DNA from: JANPCX01 sp966211815
GTDB lineage: Bacteria > Pseudomonadota > Gammaproteobacteria > Burkholderiales > Burkholderiaceae_C
NCBI GenBank assembly: GCA_966211815.1
Contig: CBIHOD010000005.1
Coordinates: forward strand, 1 to 64,000
Direction: 5' to 3'
Length of the DNA: 64,000 bases
The notes beneath the pieces were generated by a model, which did no database searches, was not told where the DNA came from, and saw only the letters and a list, made by a program, of their open reading frames with translations. The stretch's first letter is position 1. Each line of letters opens with the position of its first letter. This document shows positions 24,843 to 33,174 of the stretch, piece by piece. Made by a program: the position numbers and the translations under genes.

Positions 24843-26936
24843 ATGGACTTCCCAGCTTCCCCCTCCCCCAGCGTTTCCGCGGCCCGTCCCCTGCGGCTGC
24901 TGCGGCCCTGGCCCCTCGTGCTGGCGCTGTGGCTGGCGCTGGCGGCCGCCGCTTCGCTGGGGCTTTGGCAACTGCGGCGCGACGCGTTGGACAGCCGCGC
25001 GCGGGAATTGGACATGCTGTCCCTGGCCTTGGCCGACGAGATGGACCGCGGCCTGCGCGGCGCGCAGGAGGGTCTGGCCGCCACGGGCGAGGAATGGGCG
25101 GCCGGGCGGCTGCCCCTGGCCGGCCCGCAGGCGCGGGCGGCCCTGGGCACGCGGGCCGACTTGATGCCGCTGGTTCGCAGCCTGTGGCTGGTCGGGCCCG
25201 GAGGCCGGGTGGAAGCCGCCTCCGACGACACGCCCGCGCCCGACTTGCGCGCTTTCGCGCCGCCGCTCCAAGGCTTGCGCGAGGGCGCCGCCGCCATCAG
25301 CCGCCGCTTCGGCGGCGCGCGAGGCGGGCCGTCACTGGTCGCGCTGGCGGTGCCGGCGCCGGCCGGGCGCGGCGGCTGGGTCATCGCCGCGATGCCGGCA
25401 AGCGCGTTGCTCGGCGCTTTCGGTGTCGCGCTGCCCGAGGCCGGCGCGGGCATGGTGGTGCTGCGGGGCGACGGCGAGCGCCTCGTGGGTGCCGGCACCG
25501 AGCCCCCCTGGCCCGGCCAGGCCCGGCCCGCGCCGGACAGGACGGTCCGGCCGGGCCTGCAGGTGCGCAGGGCGCCCGATGGTCGCTCCCACCTGGTCGC
25601 CTCGCGCCGCCTGCCGCGCTACGGCATCGACGTGCGGTTGTCGCGCGACCTGGCGATGCTGCTGGCCTCGTGGCGGCAGGCCGCGCAGGTGACGGCCGCG
25701 GCGCTGGCCCTGCTGCTGCTGGGGCTGGCGGCGGCGGGCCACTTCGTGCAGCGGGCCGAGCACCGGCGCGCGCTGGCCCAGCGCGCGCTGCAGGCGCAGC
25801 TGGCGCGCTCCAGCAAGCTGGAGTCGCTGGGCACCCTGGCGGGCGGCGTCGCCCACGATTTCAACAACGTGCTGGCCGGCATCCTCGGCTACGGCGAGAT
25901 GGCGCGCGACGCCGCCGCGCCCGGCAGCGCGCAGGCCCGCCACCTCGACAAGGTCGTGCAGGCCGCGCTGCGCGGCAAGGCGCTGGTCGAGCGCATCCTG
26001 GCTTTCAGCCGCGGCGGCGCGCGCTCGTCGGCGGTGTTCGAACTGGAGCCGGTGGTCGAAGAGGTGCTCAACCTGCTGGCCGGTTCCCTGCGGCACGGCG
26101 TCGTGCTGGAGCGTGCCTTCGATGCGCCCGGCGGGCGGCTGCGCGGCGACGCCACCCAGGTGTTCGAGGCCGCCATGAACCTGTGCACCAACGCCATGCA
26201 GGCCATGCCCGCGGGCGGGATGCTCAGCGTGCGGCTGCGCCGCGAACGGGTCGCCGCCGCGCGCGTGCTGACCCACAGCGCCCTCGCGGCGGGCGACTAC
26301 CTGGTGCTGGAAGTGCAGGACCAGGGCGAAGGCATCTCAGACCGCGCGATGGATCACCTGTTCGAACCCTTCTTCACGACGAAAGCCGCGCAGTCGGGCA
26401 CCGGGCTCGGTCTGGCGGTGGTGCACGGCGTGGTGGCCGGCTTCGACGGCGCGATCGATGTCGCCAGCCGGCCCGGCCAGGGTGCCAGGTTCACGCTCTA
26501 CTTTCCCGAGTGCGGCGACGCGGCGCCGGCCGGCGCCGTCCCGGGCGCGGTGCCCCCGCAGGGGGGCGGCACGGGGCAGCGCCTTCTCGTCGTCGACGAC
26601 GACCCCGCCCTGGTCGCTTTGGCGCTGGAGATGCTCGAAGGCCTGGGCTATGAGCCGCAAGGCCATGCCGAAGCCGCGGCGGCGCTGCAGGCCTTGCGCG
26701 AGGATCCGGGGCGCTTCGCCGCCGTCATCACCGACGAGGCGATGCCGGGCCTGACGGGCACCCGCTTCACCGAAGCCTTGCGCCGCTTCGCGCCCGACCT
26801 GCCCGTCCTGCTGGTCAGCGGCTACGGCGGCGCGTCGCTGGCCCGGCGCGCGGCCGAGGCCGGCGTGACCCGGGTGCTGGCCAAGCCCTTGCGGCGCGCC
26901 GACCTGGCCCAGGCGCTGGCCGAGCTGTTGCGCTGA
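24843..26936 (+). CDS. Membrane hybrid sensor histidine kinase with C-terminal receiver
   Basis: 697 residues. One membrane helix near the N-terminus (WPLVLALWLALAAAASLGLW), a periplasmic sensor region (about 45-275) and a second helix (VTAAALALLLLGLAAAGHFV). The kinase core has NtrB-like HisKA with His338 (AGGVAHDFNN), HATPase_c with NLCTNAMQAM, DQGEGIS and GTGLGL, then a receiver with Asp in VITDEAMPGLTG and a KP lysine. It likely phosphorylates itself and passes phosphate to its own receiver and to the divergent OmpR regulator. The periplasmic part was not recognised. An in-frame ATG ten codons earlier is possible. Confidence 0.9.
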   Translation: MDFPASPSPSVSAARPLRLLRPWPLVLALWLALAAAASLGLWQLRRDALDSRARELDMLSLALADEMDRGLRGAQEGLAATGEEWAAGRLPLAGPQARAALGTRADLMPLVRSLWLVGPGGRVEAASDDTPAPDLRAFAPPLQGLREGAAAISRRFGGARGGPSLVALAVPAPAGRGGWVIAAMPASALLGAFGVALPEAGAGMVVLRGDGERLVGAGTEPPWPGQARPAPDRTVRPGLQVRRAPDGRSHLVASRRLPRYGIDVRLSRDLAMLLASWRQAAQVTAAALALLLLGLAAAGHFVQRAEHRRALAQRALQAQLARSSKLESLGTLAGGVAHDFNNVLAGILGYGEMARDAAAPGSAQARHLDKVVQAALRGKALVERILAFSRGGARSSAVFELEPVVEEVLNLLAGSLRHGVVLERAFDAPGGRLRGDATQVFEAAMNLCTNAMQAMPAGGMLSVRLRRERVAAARVLTHSALAAGDYLVLEVQDQGEGISDRAMDHLFEPFFTTKAAQSGTGLGLAVVHGVVAGFDGAIDVASRPGQGARFTLYFPECGDAAPAGAVPGAVPPQGGGTGQRLLVVDDDPALVALALEMLEGLGYEPQGHAEAAAALQALREDPGRFAAVITDEAMPGLTGTRFTEALRRFAPDLPVLLVSGYGGASLARRAAEAGVTRVLAKPLRRADLAQALAELLR

Positions 26937-26972
26937 GGAGCCGCGGGCGGCTCCGACTGGCCGGCCGGCGAC

Positions 26973-26986
26973 ATGACATTTGTCAT
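26973..26986. promoter_or_regulatory. Perfect 14-bp palindrome, candidate operator
   Basis: ATGACATTTGTCAT is self-complementary and lies 84 bases before the ATG at 27071, where an operator or activator site would sit. The 10-mer CATTTGTCAT within it recurs on the minus strand at 23907-23916 upstream of the gene ending at 23572, with the response regulator/kinase pair between the two sites. Confidence 0.5.
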
Positions 26987-27070
26987 CTCGGCGGCGCTTC
27001 TTGAAATCCTCCTGTCCGCCGGCCGGCGGAAAGTGGCCGCATCCACCGGCCCTTCATCAGGAGTTCGAAC

Positions 27071-27430
27071 ATGCCCCATGCCCATTCCTTGCTCAATGTC
27101 GCCGGCGCCGTCGTGGACGCCGGGGCTTATGCCCGCATGCCTTTGGACGCGGACGCCGCGGCGGCCGACCCGGGGCCTGCCGCCGTCGAGATCCGCCGCG
27201 CCCAGGTCGAGCTTTATTGCGACCACAACGAGGCCGCGCTTTCCCGCATCCGCGCGGCCAGCGGCCGACTCGCCGACCTCTTGCCCGGGGCGGCGGCCGC
27301 GGCGCTGGACCTGGAAATGGCGGCGAGGTTGACCCGCCAGAACAAGTACCAGGAAGCCGAGCAGGCGCTCGAAGCCGCGCTGGACCACATCGGCGAGGGC
27401 TTGGGCGGGCGTGGCGCGGGGCACGCCTGA
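27071..27430 (+). CDS. Hypothetical helical protein
   Basis: 119 residues, ATG preceded by AGGAG at a fair distance. No signal peptide. The second half is helical (VEIRRAQVELYCDHNEAALS; DLEMAARLTRQNKYQEAEQA; LEAALDHIGEG) and reads like a single TPR-type hairpin. It may form a unit with the gene at 27499 and sits beside the kinase gene. No family assigned. Confidence 0.6.
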   Translation: MPHAHSLLNVAGAVVDAGAYARMPLDADAAAADPGPAAVEIRRAQVELYCDHNEAALSRIRAASGRLADLLPGAAAAALDLEMAARLTRQNKYQEAEQALEAALDHIGEGLGGRGAGHA

Positions 27431-27498
27431 AAGCCCGGTGGGGCCGGCGAAGCCGCACCGGCAGGCCGACCCGCATCGCCGCATGGAAAGCCTCTGCC

Positions 27499-27828
27499 AT
27501 GGACGCCGCCGCCCGCCTGCTGATCCACCTCCCTGGCGGCAGCGGCCGGCGGCTGGGCGCCGCGCTGCAGCGCTTGTGGATGCGCGCGATCCCCGTGGCG
27601 CCGCTGCCCGAGTTGCAAATCCATGACCTGCACGGGCGCAGGCAATTGGCGCTGGCCGAAATCGGCCCCCTGGTGGACATCGCCCTGACGCCGGGGGTCT
27701 ACCACGTCACCGTCGAGCGGAGCGGCTGCCAGCGCCGGTACACCGTCACGCTGGTGCAAGGCCGGGCCGTCGACCTGCACCTGGATGCCGCCGTCGCGCC
27801 GGCGGCACCGCGGTTGGACCCGCTGTGA
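27499..27828 (+). CDS. Hypothetical small protein with a beta-sandwich-like C-terminus
   Basis: 109 residues from MDAAARLLIHLPGG. The C-terminal half (LQIHDLHGRRQLALAEIG, VDIALTPGVYHVTVERSG, RRYTVTLVQGRAVDLHL) has the strand pattern of a carboxypeptidase-regulatory or PEGA-like domain. No signal peptide. 68 bases after the previous gene. The frame is open upstream so the start is uncertain. Confidence 0.55.
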   Translation: MDAAARLLIHLPGGSGRRLGAALQRLWMRAIPVAPLPELQIHDLHGRRQLALAEIGPLVDIALTPGVYHVTVERSGCQRRYTVTLVQGRAVDLHLDAAVAPAAPRLDPL

Positions 27829-28081
27829 GCGCAAGCCGTCGCACCGGCGGTCGTCCCGCCGCCGCGAGCGCGCTTTGAGTCGCTTGCGGCGCCCCCGCGG
27901 CGCAGTGCGCGCCCCCGTGCGCCTGCCGGGCCGCGGCTGTCGGCTGCCTCCTACTCCGCGGTGCGGCCGATGCCGACTGCATTCCCGTTCGTTACGGCCG
28001 ACGATCACCCCGTCAAGCCGCGCCGCTGCCCTCGCCGGCATCAGCGGCCTTGCCCGGAACAACGACCGACGGAGACCCCAG

Positions 28082-28285
28082 ATGGACGACCGCATGACGA
28101 CGACCCGGCCCGACGGCCACCACCCTGAATCCAGCCGCATCAATGTCAATGAAGAGCACGAGCTGCGGCATTGGGCCCGCAAGTTCGGCGTCAGCCAGAA
28201 CGAGCTGATCCGGGCCATCGAGGCGGTGGGCAGCCACGCGAAAAGCGTGGAAGTGCATTTGAAACTGCGGGAAGAGATGGCTTGA
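28082..28285 (+). CDS. DUF3606 family small protein
   Basis: 67 residues. It has the DUF3606 core INVNEEHELRHWARKFGVSQ, then NELIRAIEAVGSHAKSVEVH. GGAG precedes the ATG. DUF3606 proteins are short, helical and common in proteobacteria; no function is known. The helix pair resembles a degenerate helix-turn-helix. A second ATG four codons in (MTTTRP) is also possible. Confidence 0.85.
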   Translation: MDDRMTTTRPDGHHPESSRINVNEEHELRHWARKFGVSQNELIRAIEAVGSHAKSVEVHLKLREEMA

Positions 28286-28319
28286 CGGCGGCTGCGCCCT
28301 TCGGCGCCCGGCCGGGCGT

Positions 28320-29249
28320 TCAGCCGTTTTTCGCCCCACGCGCCGGCTTCTTGCCGACGGCGCCTTCCTGGCGCCGCGCCGCCGGGGCGGGGCCGGCGGC
28401 CGCCGCCGCGGCCGTCGGGGCCGCCGGCATGCCGCCCCCGCCTGCGTCCTGGCTGTCTTCGATCCAGGCCAGCGCGTCGGCATAAGCCATGAACTGCCGC
28501 AGATAAGCCGGCGAAAGCTCGCGCATCAGCCGCAGCGAACGGTGCACCAGGTGCTGGGAATTCAGCGGGCCGGCATTGCCGGGCGCTTTGGCCATGAGCG
28601 ACTGGTTGAGGCGTCTGTCGGCGCTCAAGCGCGACCAGGTGGCCTTGAACTCGCTGACGGACTTCAATTCCACCGGCCTTGACGACGGCAGGCCGTGGGA
28701 GGCCGCCGTCGTGTGGGCGTCGCCATCCCGGGGCGCGGCGGCGTGCCGGCGGTCCACCTCGTCGATGAGCGTGGCCAGCACGCCGCGCCGGGGCGGCGAC
28801 AGGAGCGTCGCGGTCGACGCGGCCTGGGCGACTGCGGGCGGCGGTTGCCGTGGACTGGACGGTGGCGGCCTGGCGACGGTTGCCTGGGGGTGGGCGAGGT
28901 TGCGCGGCTCGGAAGCTGCCCGGGCGGCCGCAGGGATCGACGGCGCCGTGGCCCGCCCCGCCTGCGCCGCGTGCGAAGGCGGCGGTGTCTTTGCGGCCGC
29001 GGCTTGGCTTTTCTCGACGGCGTCCGCGTAGGCCGCCAGCAGGGCGTCCAGCTTCGCATCCAGGATCCGCCGGGCCGGGCCTTGTTGCGCCTGCGCACGC
29101 CGGGCCAGCGCTTCGATGAAGCCGAAGCGCACCGGGTCGACGCGGTGCGCGCCGGTGGCCCGCCAGGCGTCGAGCCGGGCCGCTGCGCCGGCTTGGCTCT
29201 GCCCGGCCGACGCCGACGGGCCGTCCGGTGCGTCGTCCGGCTCACTCAC
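28320..29249 (-). CDS. DUF2894 family protein of the ZorAB-like operon
   Basis: 309 residues from a GTG that overlaps the OmpA-like gene by eight bases. The DUF2894 signature lies at about 24-75 (ARLDAWRATGAHRVDPVRFG; FIEALARRAQAQQGPARRIL). A 110-residue Ala/Pro-rich linker follows. The end has a second conserved block (about 220-285: NSQHLVHRSLRLMRELSPAY, LRQFMAYADALAWIEDSQ) and a basic tail. Last gene of the four-gene operon. Cytoplasmic by sequence. No function is known; its constant partnership suggests an effector or adaptor for the membrane complex. Confidence 0.82.
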   Translation of the reverse strand: MSEPDDAPDGPSASAGQSQAGAAARLDAWRATGAHRVDPVRFGFIEALARRAQAQQGPARRILDAKLDALLAAYADAVEKSQAAAAKTPPPSHAAQAGRATAPSIPAAARAASEPRNLAHPQATVARPPPSSPRQPPPAVAQAASTATLLSPPRRGVLATLIDEVDRRHAAAPRDGDAHTTAASHGLPSSRPVELKSVSEFKATWSRLSADRRLNQSLMAKAPGNAGPLNSQHLVHRSLRLMRELSPAYLRQFMAYADALAWIEDSQDAGGGGMPAAPTAAAAAAGPAPAARRQEGAVGKKPARGAKNG

Positions 29250-29907
29250 GGGCCGGCTTCCCCGCGGCGGCCTGCGGCGTGCCCGGCCTGGGCATCGGCG
29301 CCATCTCCACGCGCCGGTTCTTGGCGCGGCCCTCGGCGTCGGCGTTCGAGGCGACCGCTTGTTCCGAACCGAAGGCCGCGGCGAACACCGCCGACGACGG
29401 CACCCCGTCTTCGATCAGCGCGCGCGTCACCGTCAACGCGCGCTGGGCGGACAGTTCCCAGTTGTCGGCGAAGCGGCGGGCGCCGTCGCGCATCGTCCGG
29501 TCGTCGGTGAAGCCGCTGACCATCAGGATCTCGCCGCGCGACTTCAGGTAGGCGGCCAGCGGCGCCGCCAGGCCCTTGAGCAGCTGGCGGCCGTCGGGTT
29601 GCAGTTCGTTGGAGTTGAAGGCGAACAGCACGCTGCCGCTGATGCCGATGCGGCCGTTGACCAGCGTCACCCGGCCGCTGGCCAGCGGGCCGGCCAGGGC
29701 TTGTTCCAGGGTTTGCCGGCGCTGCGCTTCCTCCTGCCGCTGGCGCACTTCGTCCTGCAGTTTGTTCGTGAGTTCCATCTGCATGCCCATCACGCAGACC
29801 AGGATCAGCACGAAGGCGCCGAGCAGCCCGGCCATCAAGTCGCCGAAGACGGCCCAGACGGTGGCGGTCTGCTCCAGGTTGGCGTCGATGTCTTCGCTCG
29901 TCAGCAT
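29242..29907 (-). CDS. MotB/ZorB-like OmpA-family protein
   Basis: 221 residues. A short cytoplasmic N-terminus, one membrane helix (about 17-42) containing VFGDLMAGLLGAFVLILV with Asp23, then a coiled coil and a peptidoglycan-binding OmpA domain (VLFAFNSNELQPDGRQLL; NWELSAQRALTVTRALIE; GRAKNRRVEM). The Asp in the helix matches the ion-binding Asp of MotB and ZorB. With the MotA/ExbB-like gene 15 bases upstream it should form an inner-membrane stator anchored to the cell wall. The C-terminal 20 residues are low complexity. Confidence 0.88.
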   Translation of the reverse strand: MLTSEDIDANLEQTATVWAVFGDLMAGLLGAFVLILVCVMGMQMELTNKLQDEVRQRQEEAQRRQTLEQALAGPLASGRVTLVNGRIGISGSVLFAFNSNELQPDGRQLLKGLAAPLAAYLKSRGEILMVSGFTDDRTMRDGARRFADNWELSAQRALTVTRALIEDGVPSSAVFAAAFGSEQAVASNADAEGRAKNRRVEMAPMPRPGTPQAAAGKPARE

Positions 29908-29922
29908 CCAGGGTCCCCGGCC

Positions 29923-32232
29923 TCAGGCTTCGGCGCCCGCCAAGGCGCGGCCGCCGGCGATCTGCTGCAGGTCTTCGATGATCTGCTTTTGCGAGCTGAT
30001 GCTCAGGTCGATCACCTCGCGGGCTTGGGCGACGTAATAGGCCAGCTGTTCATCGCTGCGCTCGATCGAGCGGCCCAGCGCGCCTTCGATGCGCTGCAGG
30101 TGGTCCACCAGCTTGTCGTTGGACTGGCTGAACAGCTGCACCGCCAGGCCGAAGGCCTCGCCCAGGCTGGCCACCTCGACGGCGCTGCCGGTGACGTGTG
30201 CGGCGGTGTCGGCCAGCGCCTCGGCCTGGGCCTGCACCGCTTGCGCGAACTGGCCGGCGGTGCGGTCCAGCAGCTGGGTGGAGGAGGCCACCAGCGAATC
30301 GATCGCCGCACGCTGCTCGGTGCTGGCGTGGTTGACCGCGTCCAGCAGCGTGGCCAGGGTTTCCAGGATGCGGGCGCGCTCCTGCAGCATGGTGTTGTCG
30401 CGGGCCATGCTGTCGGACAGCTTTTGCCGCAGCTCGGCCACCATCTCCGCCGCGGCGCGCGGCGCCTCGGCGGCGGCCTGCACCAGCTGGGCGATCTCGG
30501 CGATCGTGCCCTGGGCCTGGGCTCGGGCCTGTTCGGCGACCTCGCCGGTGGCCTGGGTGAGAGTCTGGCCGAGCCGGCGCAATTGCTCGGCGGTGTCGCG
30601 CGACGATTGCTGTGATTCCTGCCGCAGCGACTCGGCCATCGATTCCAGCGATTGCGACCAGGCGGCGAAGCGCCGCTGCTCCTGCTCGGCCTGCCCGGCG
30701 CGCAGTTCGGCATGGGCCCGGCCCACGCCGTCCAGCAGCGAGGCGCCGTGCCGTTCGAAGGCGGCCGCGGCGTCGGCGAAGGCCTGCTTCGACGCCTGCG
30801 ACAGCGCCTGGCTGCCGCGCTCTTGCAGTTGCAGGGCTTCGCGCCAGTTGTCGGACACGCTGCCCACCGCCGCCTCCAGGCGGCCGGACACCTCGGACAC
30901 CAGCGCCGCCGAGCGTTCGGCGAACGCCTCGGCGTGGCGTTCGAGCGCGCCGCGCAGGTCGCCGGCCAGCGCTTCGTTCACGCGCCGCTGCTCGGCCAAG
31001 GCCTGCTGCGATGCCTGGGCCAGGGCCTGGCCGCCGCGCTCTTGCTGTTCGAGGGCGCCGCGCCATTGGCTGGAGACTTCGCCGACCGCGCTTTCCAGCC
31101 GCGCGGCGACGTTGGCCACCAGCGCCGCGGAGCCTTGCTCGAAGGCGGCGGCATGCCGCTCCAGCGAGCCGCGCAGGTCGGCCGACATCGCCTCGCCGGC
31201 GCGCCGCTGCTCGGCCAGCGCGCCTTGCCAGGTGTCGGCGACCGCGGCGGTGGCGGCGGCGAAGCGCGTGGAGGCGCCGTCCAGTTGCCGCTGGACCTGG
31301 TCGGCCAAGGTCTGGTGCCACGACGCGGTTTCGCGTGCGATGCCGGCCATCGTGGTTTCGACCACGGGCTGGATGGCCGCGCCGGCCGCGCGGGCGCTTT
31401 CCACCAGGCTTTGCTGCAAAGAGCGGTCGACCGACGCGGCCAGGCCGGCGTAAGCCGCCTCGGCGTTGCGGTGGAAGGCGTCCTGGCCGGCGGCCAGGCG
31501 TTCGTTGAGGGCCTGGTCCTGCGCCTGCATCGCCGTCATCCAGGATTGCAGCCTGTCGAGCATCTGCGGCATCAGCTCGGCCTGGCGCTGCAGCAGCTTG
31601 AACGATTCTTCGCGCTGGTGGGCGTCGGAGAAGACGTGCAAGTGGGCCGCCACGCAGGCGTCCAGCTGTTGGGCGGCCAGCAACCGCTCGCGCCGGCACA
31701 AGGCCGTCAGCAGGCCGAGCGCCGCGGAGGCGGCCACGCCGGCCACCGAGGTGCCGAAGGCCAGGCCCAGGCCGCGCACCGGCGCAGCCAGCGAATCGCG
31801 GATCGAAGCCAGGTCGGTGGCGCCGTCCAACGCCGCGCCCGTGCCCTTGAGCGTGGCCACCATGCCGATGAAGGTGCCCAGCATGCCCAGCAGCACCAGC
31901 AAGCCGGCGAGGTACGGCGCCATCGACGGGCCCGGCAGGCCGGCGCGTTCGCCTTCCACCCGCAGGCGCGCCGCGTTGCGCAGCGACGGGTGCAATTGGC
32001 CGAGCCATTCACCCAGGCTGGCGGGCGGCTGGGCGGTGCCCCCCACCGCGGCGGACAGCGTCGCCGTGGCCTGCTGGAACCGGCGAAGCTCCCAGGCGCC
32101 GGCCAGGTAGACGGCGCCGATCAGCAGGGTGACAGCCAGGGCCAGCGGGTTCGCACCGGCATAACCGGCGCCGATCCAGCCCAGCGCGGCCAGGCCCGCG
32201 GCGAAAACGGCGTAATGCAGGGATCTGTTCAT
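29923..32232 (-). CDS. DUF802 protein: MotA/ExbB-like channel domain with long coiled-coil tail
   Basis: 769 residues. Four membrane helices lie in the first 180 residues: two at 5-47 and two at about 105-127 (LLVLLGMLGTFIGMVATL) and 154-179 (GLGLAFGTSVAGVAASAA). These last two match the MotA/ExbB proton-channel fold. The remaining 590 residues are an almost unbroken Ala/Gln/Glu-rich coiled coil with internal repeats of about 73 residues (QRRAGEAMSADLRGSLERHA and QRRVNEALAGDLRGALERHA), the DUF802 region. A long cytoplasmic tail on a MotA-like protein is the hallmark of ZorA. Starts by overlap with the DUF3348 stop. Confidence 0.88.
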   Translation of the reverse strand: MNRSLHYAVFAAGLAALGWIGAGYAGANPLALAVTLLIGAVYLAGAWELRRFQQATATLSAAVGGTAQPPASLGEWLGQLHPSLRNAARLRVEGERAGLPGPSMAPYLAGLLVLLGMLGTFIGMVATLKGTGAALDGATDLASIRDSLAAPVRGLGLAFGTSVAGVAASAALGLLTALCRRERLLAAQQLDACVAAHLHVFSDAHQREESFKLLQRQAELMPQMLDRLQSWMTAMQAQDQALNERLAAGQDAFHRNAEAAYAGLAASVDRSLQQSLVESARAAGAAIQPVVETTMAGIARETASWHQTLADQVQRQLDGASTRFAAATAAVADTWQGALAEQRRAGEAMSADLRGSLERHAAAFEQGSAALVANVAARLESAVGEVSSQWRGALEQQERGGQALAQASQQALAEQRRVNEALAGDLRGALERHAEAFAERSAALVSEVSGRLEAAVGSVSDNWREALQLQERGSQALSQASKQAFADAAAAFERHGASLLDGVGRAHAELRAGQAEQEQRRFAAWSQSLESMAESLRQESQQSSRDTAEQLRRLGQTLTQATGEVAEQARAQAQGTIAEIAQLVQAAAEAPRAAAEMVAELRQKLSDSMARDNTMLQERARILETLATLLDAVNHASTEQRAAIDSLVASSTQLLDRTAGQFAQAVQAQAEALADTAAHVTGSAVEVASLGEAFGLAVQLFSQSNDKLVDHLQRIEGALGRSIERSDEQLAYYVAQAREVIDLSISSQKQIIEDLQQIAGGRALAGAEA

Positions 32233-33095
32233 GGTCGAGTGTCGGGATGGGACCGTTCGCGCTGGGCTTGCAACAGCCCGTCGACCGGTTGGAATCGGAG
32301 TTCGAGTTCGGCCAGCAGCACCGCCCGCATGTCCTGGCAGAAGGTGTCCAGCCAGGGGCCGGCGCCGGCGGCCGCGTCGCGCAGGCGGCGGAAGTGGCGT
32401 TCCAGCAGCGTCGGCACCGTGGCCAGCAGCAGGTGCTCGCGCGGGGCCAGCACCTGCTCCATCACCGCGTCGATCGCCGCCAGCCGCGCCAAGCCCGGCG
32501 ATTCCAGCGCCAGCGCCGACCGCATCCGGCCGCGCAGGGCGCCGATGGCGGCCTGCACCGACTGTTGCCGCCCGAGGTAGGCCTGGCGGTAGGGCGCGAA
32601 TTCCAGCGGCACCGGCTTGTCGCCGTCCGGCGGCGCGTCGCGCGGGCGCCGGGGCAGGGGGGCGAAAGCCTGGTCGGCCGTGAGCGCTTCGTCCCGGGCG
32701 ATGGATCGGGCCAGCGCGGCGCGCACGCGCTCGGCTTCTTTCTCTTCGGGGCTGGCGCCGGCTGGACGGAGCGGGGCGTCGGCCGGCGGCGGCTGGTAGG
32801 CGGGCACGGCAGCCGCGCCGGGTTCCAGCGCGGAAGACAGGGCGATGGCGTCGGTCCAGGTCAGCCAATGGCTCAGCCTGGCGGCGAAGGAAGGGGCCGG
32901 GCTGGATGGCACGGGGCATGCGCCGATCTGGGCCAGCAGGCGGATGAGCGCGGGACCAGTGAGCCCTGCGAAAGCCGGGGCGGCACCGGTTCGCCCGGCC
33001 GAGCCTGCCGCGGGGCCGCTGTTCGGCTGGATGAAGCCCCGGGCGTTGGACCGCGCGGCGGAAGGATTTGCGGAAGGGCTTGACACGTGCGCCAT
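32229..33095 (-). CDS. DUF3348 family protein of the ZorAB-like operon
   Basis: 288 residues from MAHVSSPSANPS. The first 50 residues are disordered. A helical domain follows with FAGLTGPALIRLLAQIGACP, FAARLSHWLTWTDAIALSSA, EFAPYRQAYLGRQQSVQAAI and LLLATVPTLLERHFRRLRDA, the pattern of DUF3348. First gene of the operon; its stop overlaps the DUF802 start (ATGA). Cytoplasmic, function unknown, with about 80 bases to the upstream metallophosphoesterase. Confidence 0.82.
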   Translation of the reverse strand: MAHVSSPSANPSAARSNARGFIQPNSGPAAGSAGRTGAAPAFAGLTGPALIRLLAQIGACPVPSSPAPSFAARLSHWLTWTDAIALSSALEPGAAAVPAYQPPPADAPLRPAGASPEEKEAERVRAALARSIARDEALTADQAFAPLPRRPRDAPPDGDKPVPLEFAPYRQAYLGRQQSVQAAIGALRGRMRSALALESPGLARLAAIDAVMEQVLAPREHLLLATVPTLLERHFRRLRDAAAGAGPWLDTFCQDMRAVLLAELELRFQPVDGLLQAQRERSHPDTRP

Positions 33096-33174
33096 ATCGT
33101 CGACCGCGCCGGATCGAAAAACCCAGCAGTCTACACGGGCCGGTCTGGCGGGCCGGCGGTGCCGGAACGGCCGG

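Noticed and set aside
29116..32580. Long plus-strand open frames opposite the DUF802 and OmpA-like genes
   Set aside because: Composition is that of an antisense shadow (Gly/Gln/Arg/His), and the minus-strand genes have full domain support.
28320..33095. A complete Zorya defence system
   Set aside because: No ZorC, ZorD helicase or ZorE nuclease gene is present in the operon or next to it; only the membrane motor part is similar.
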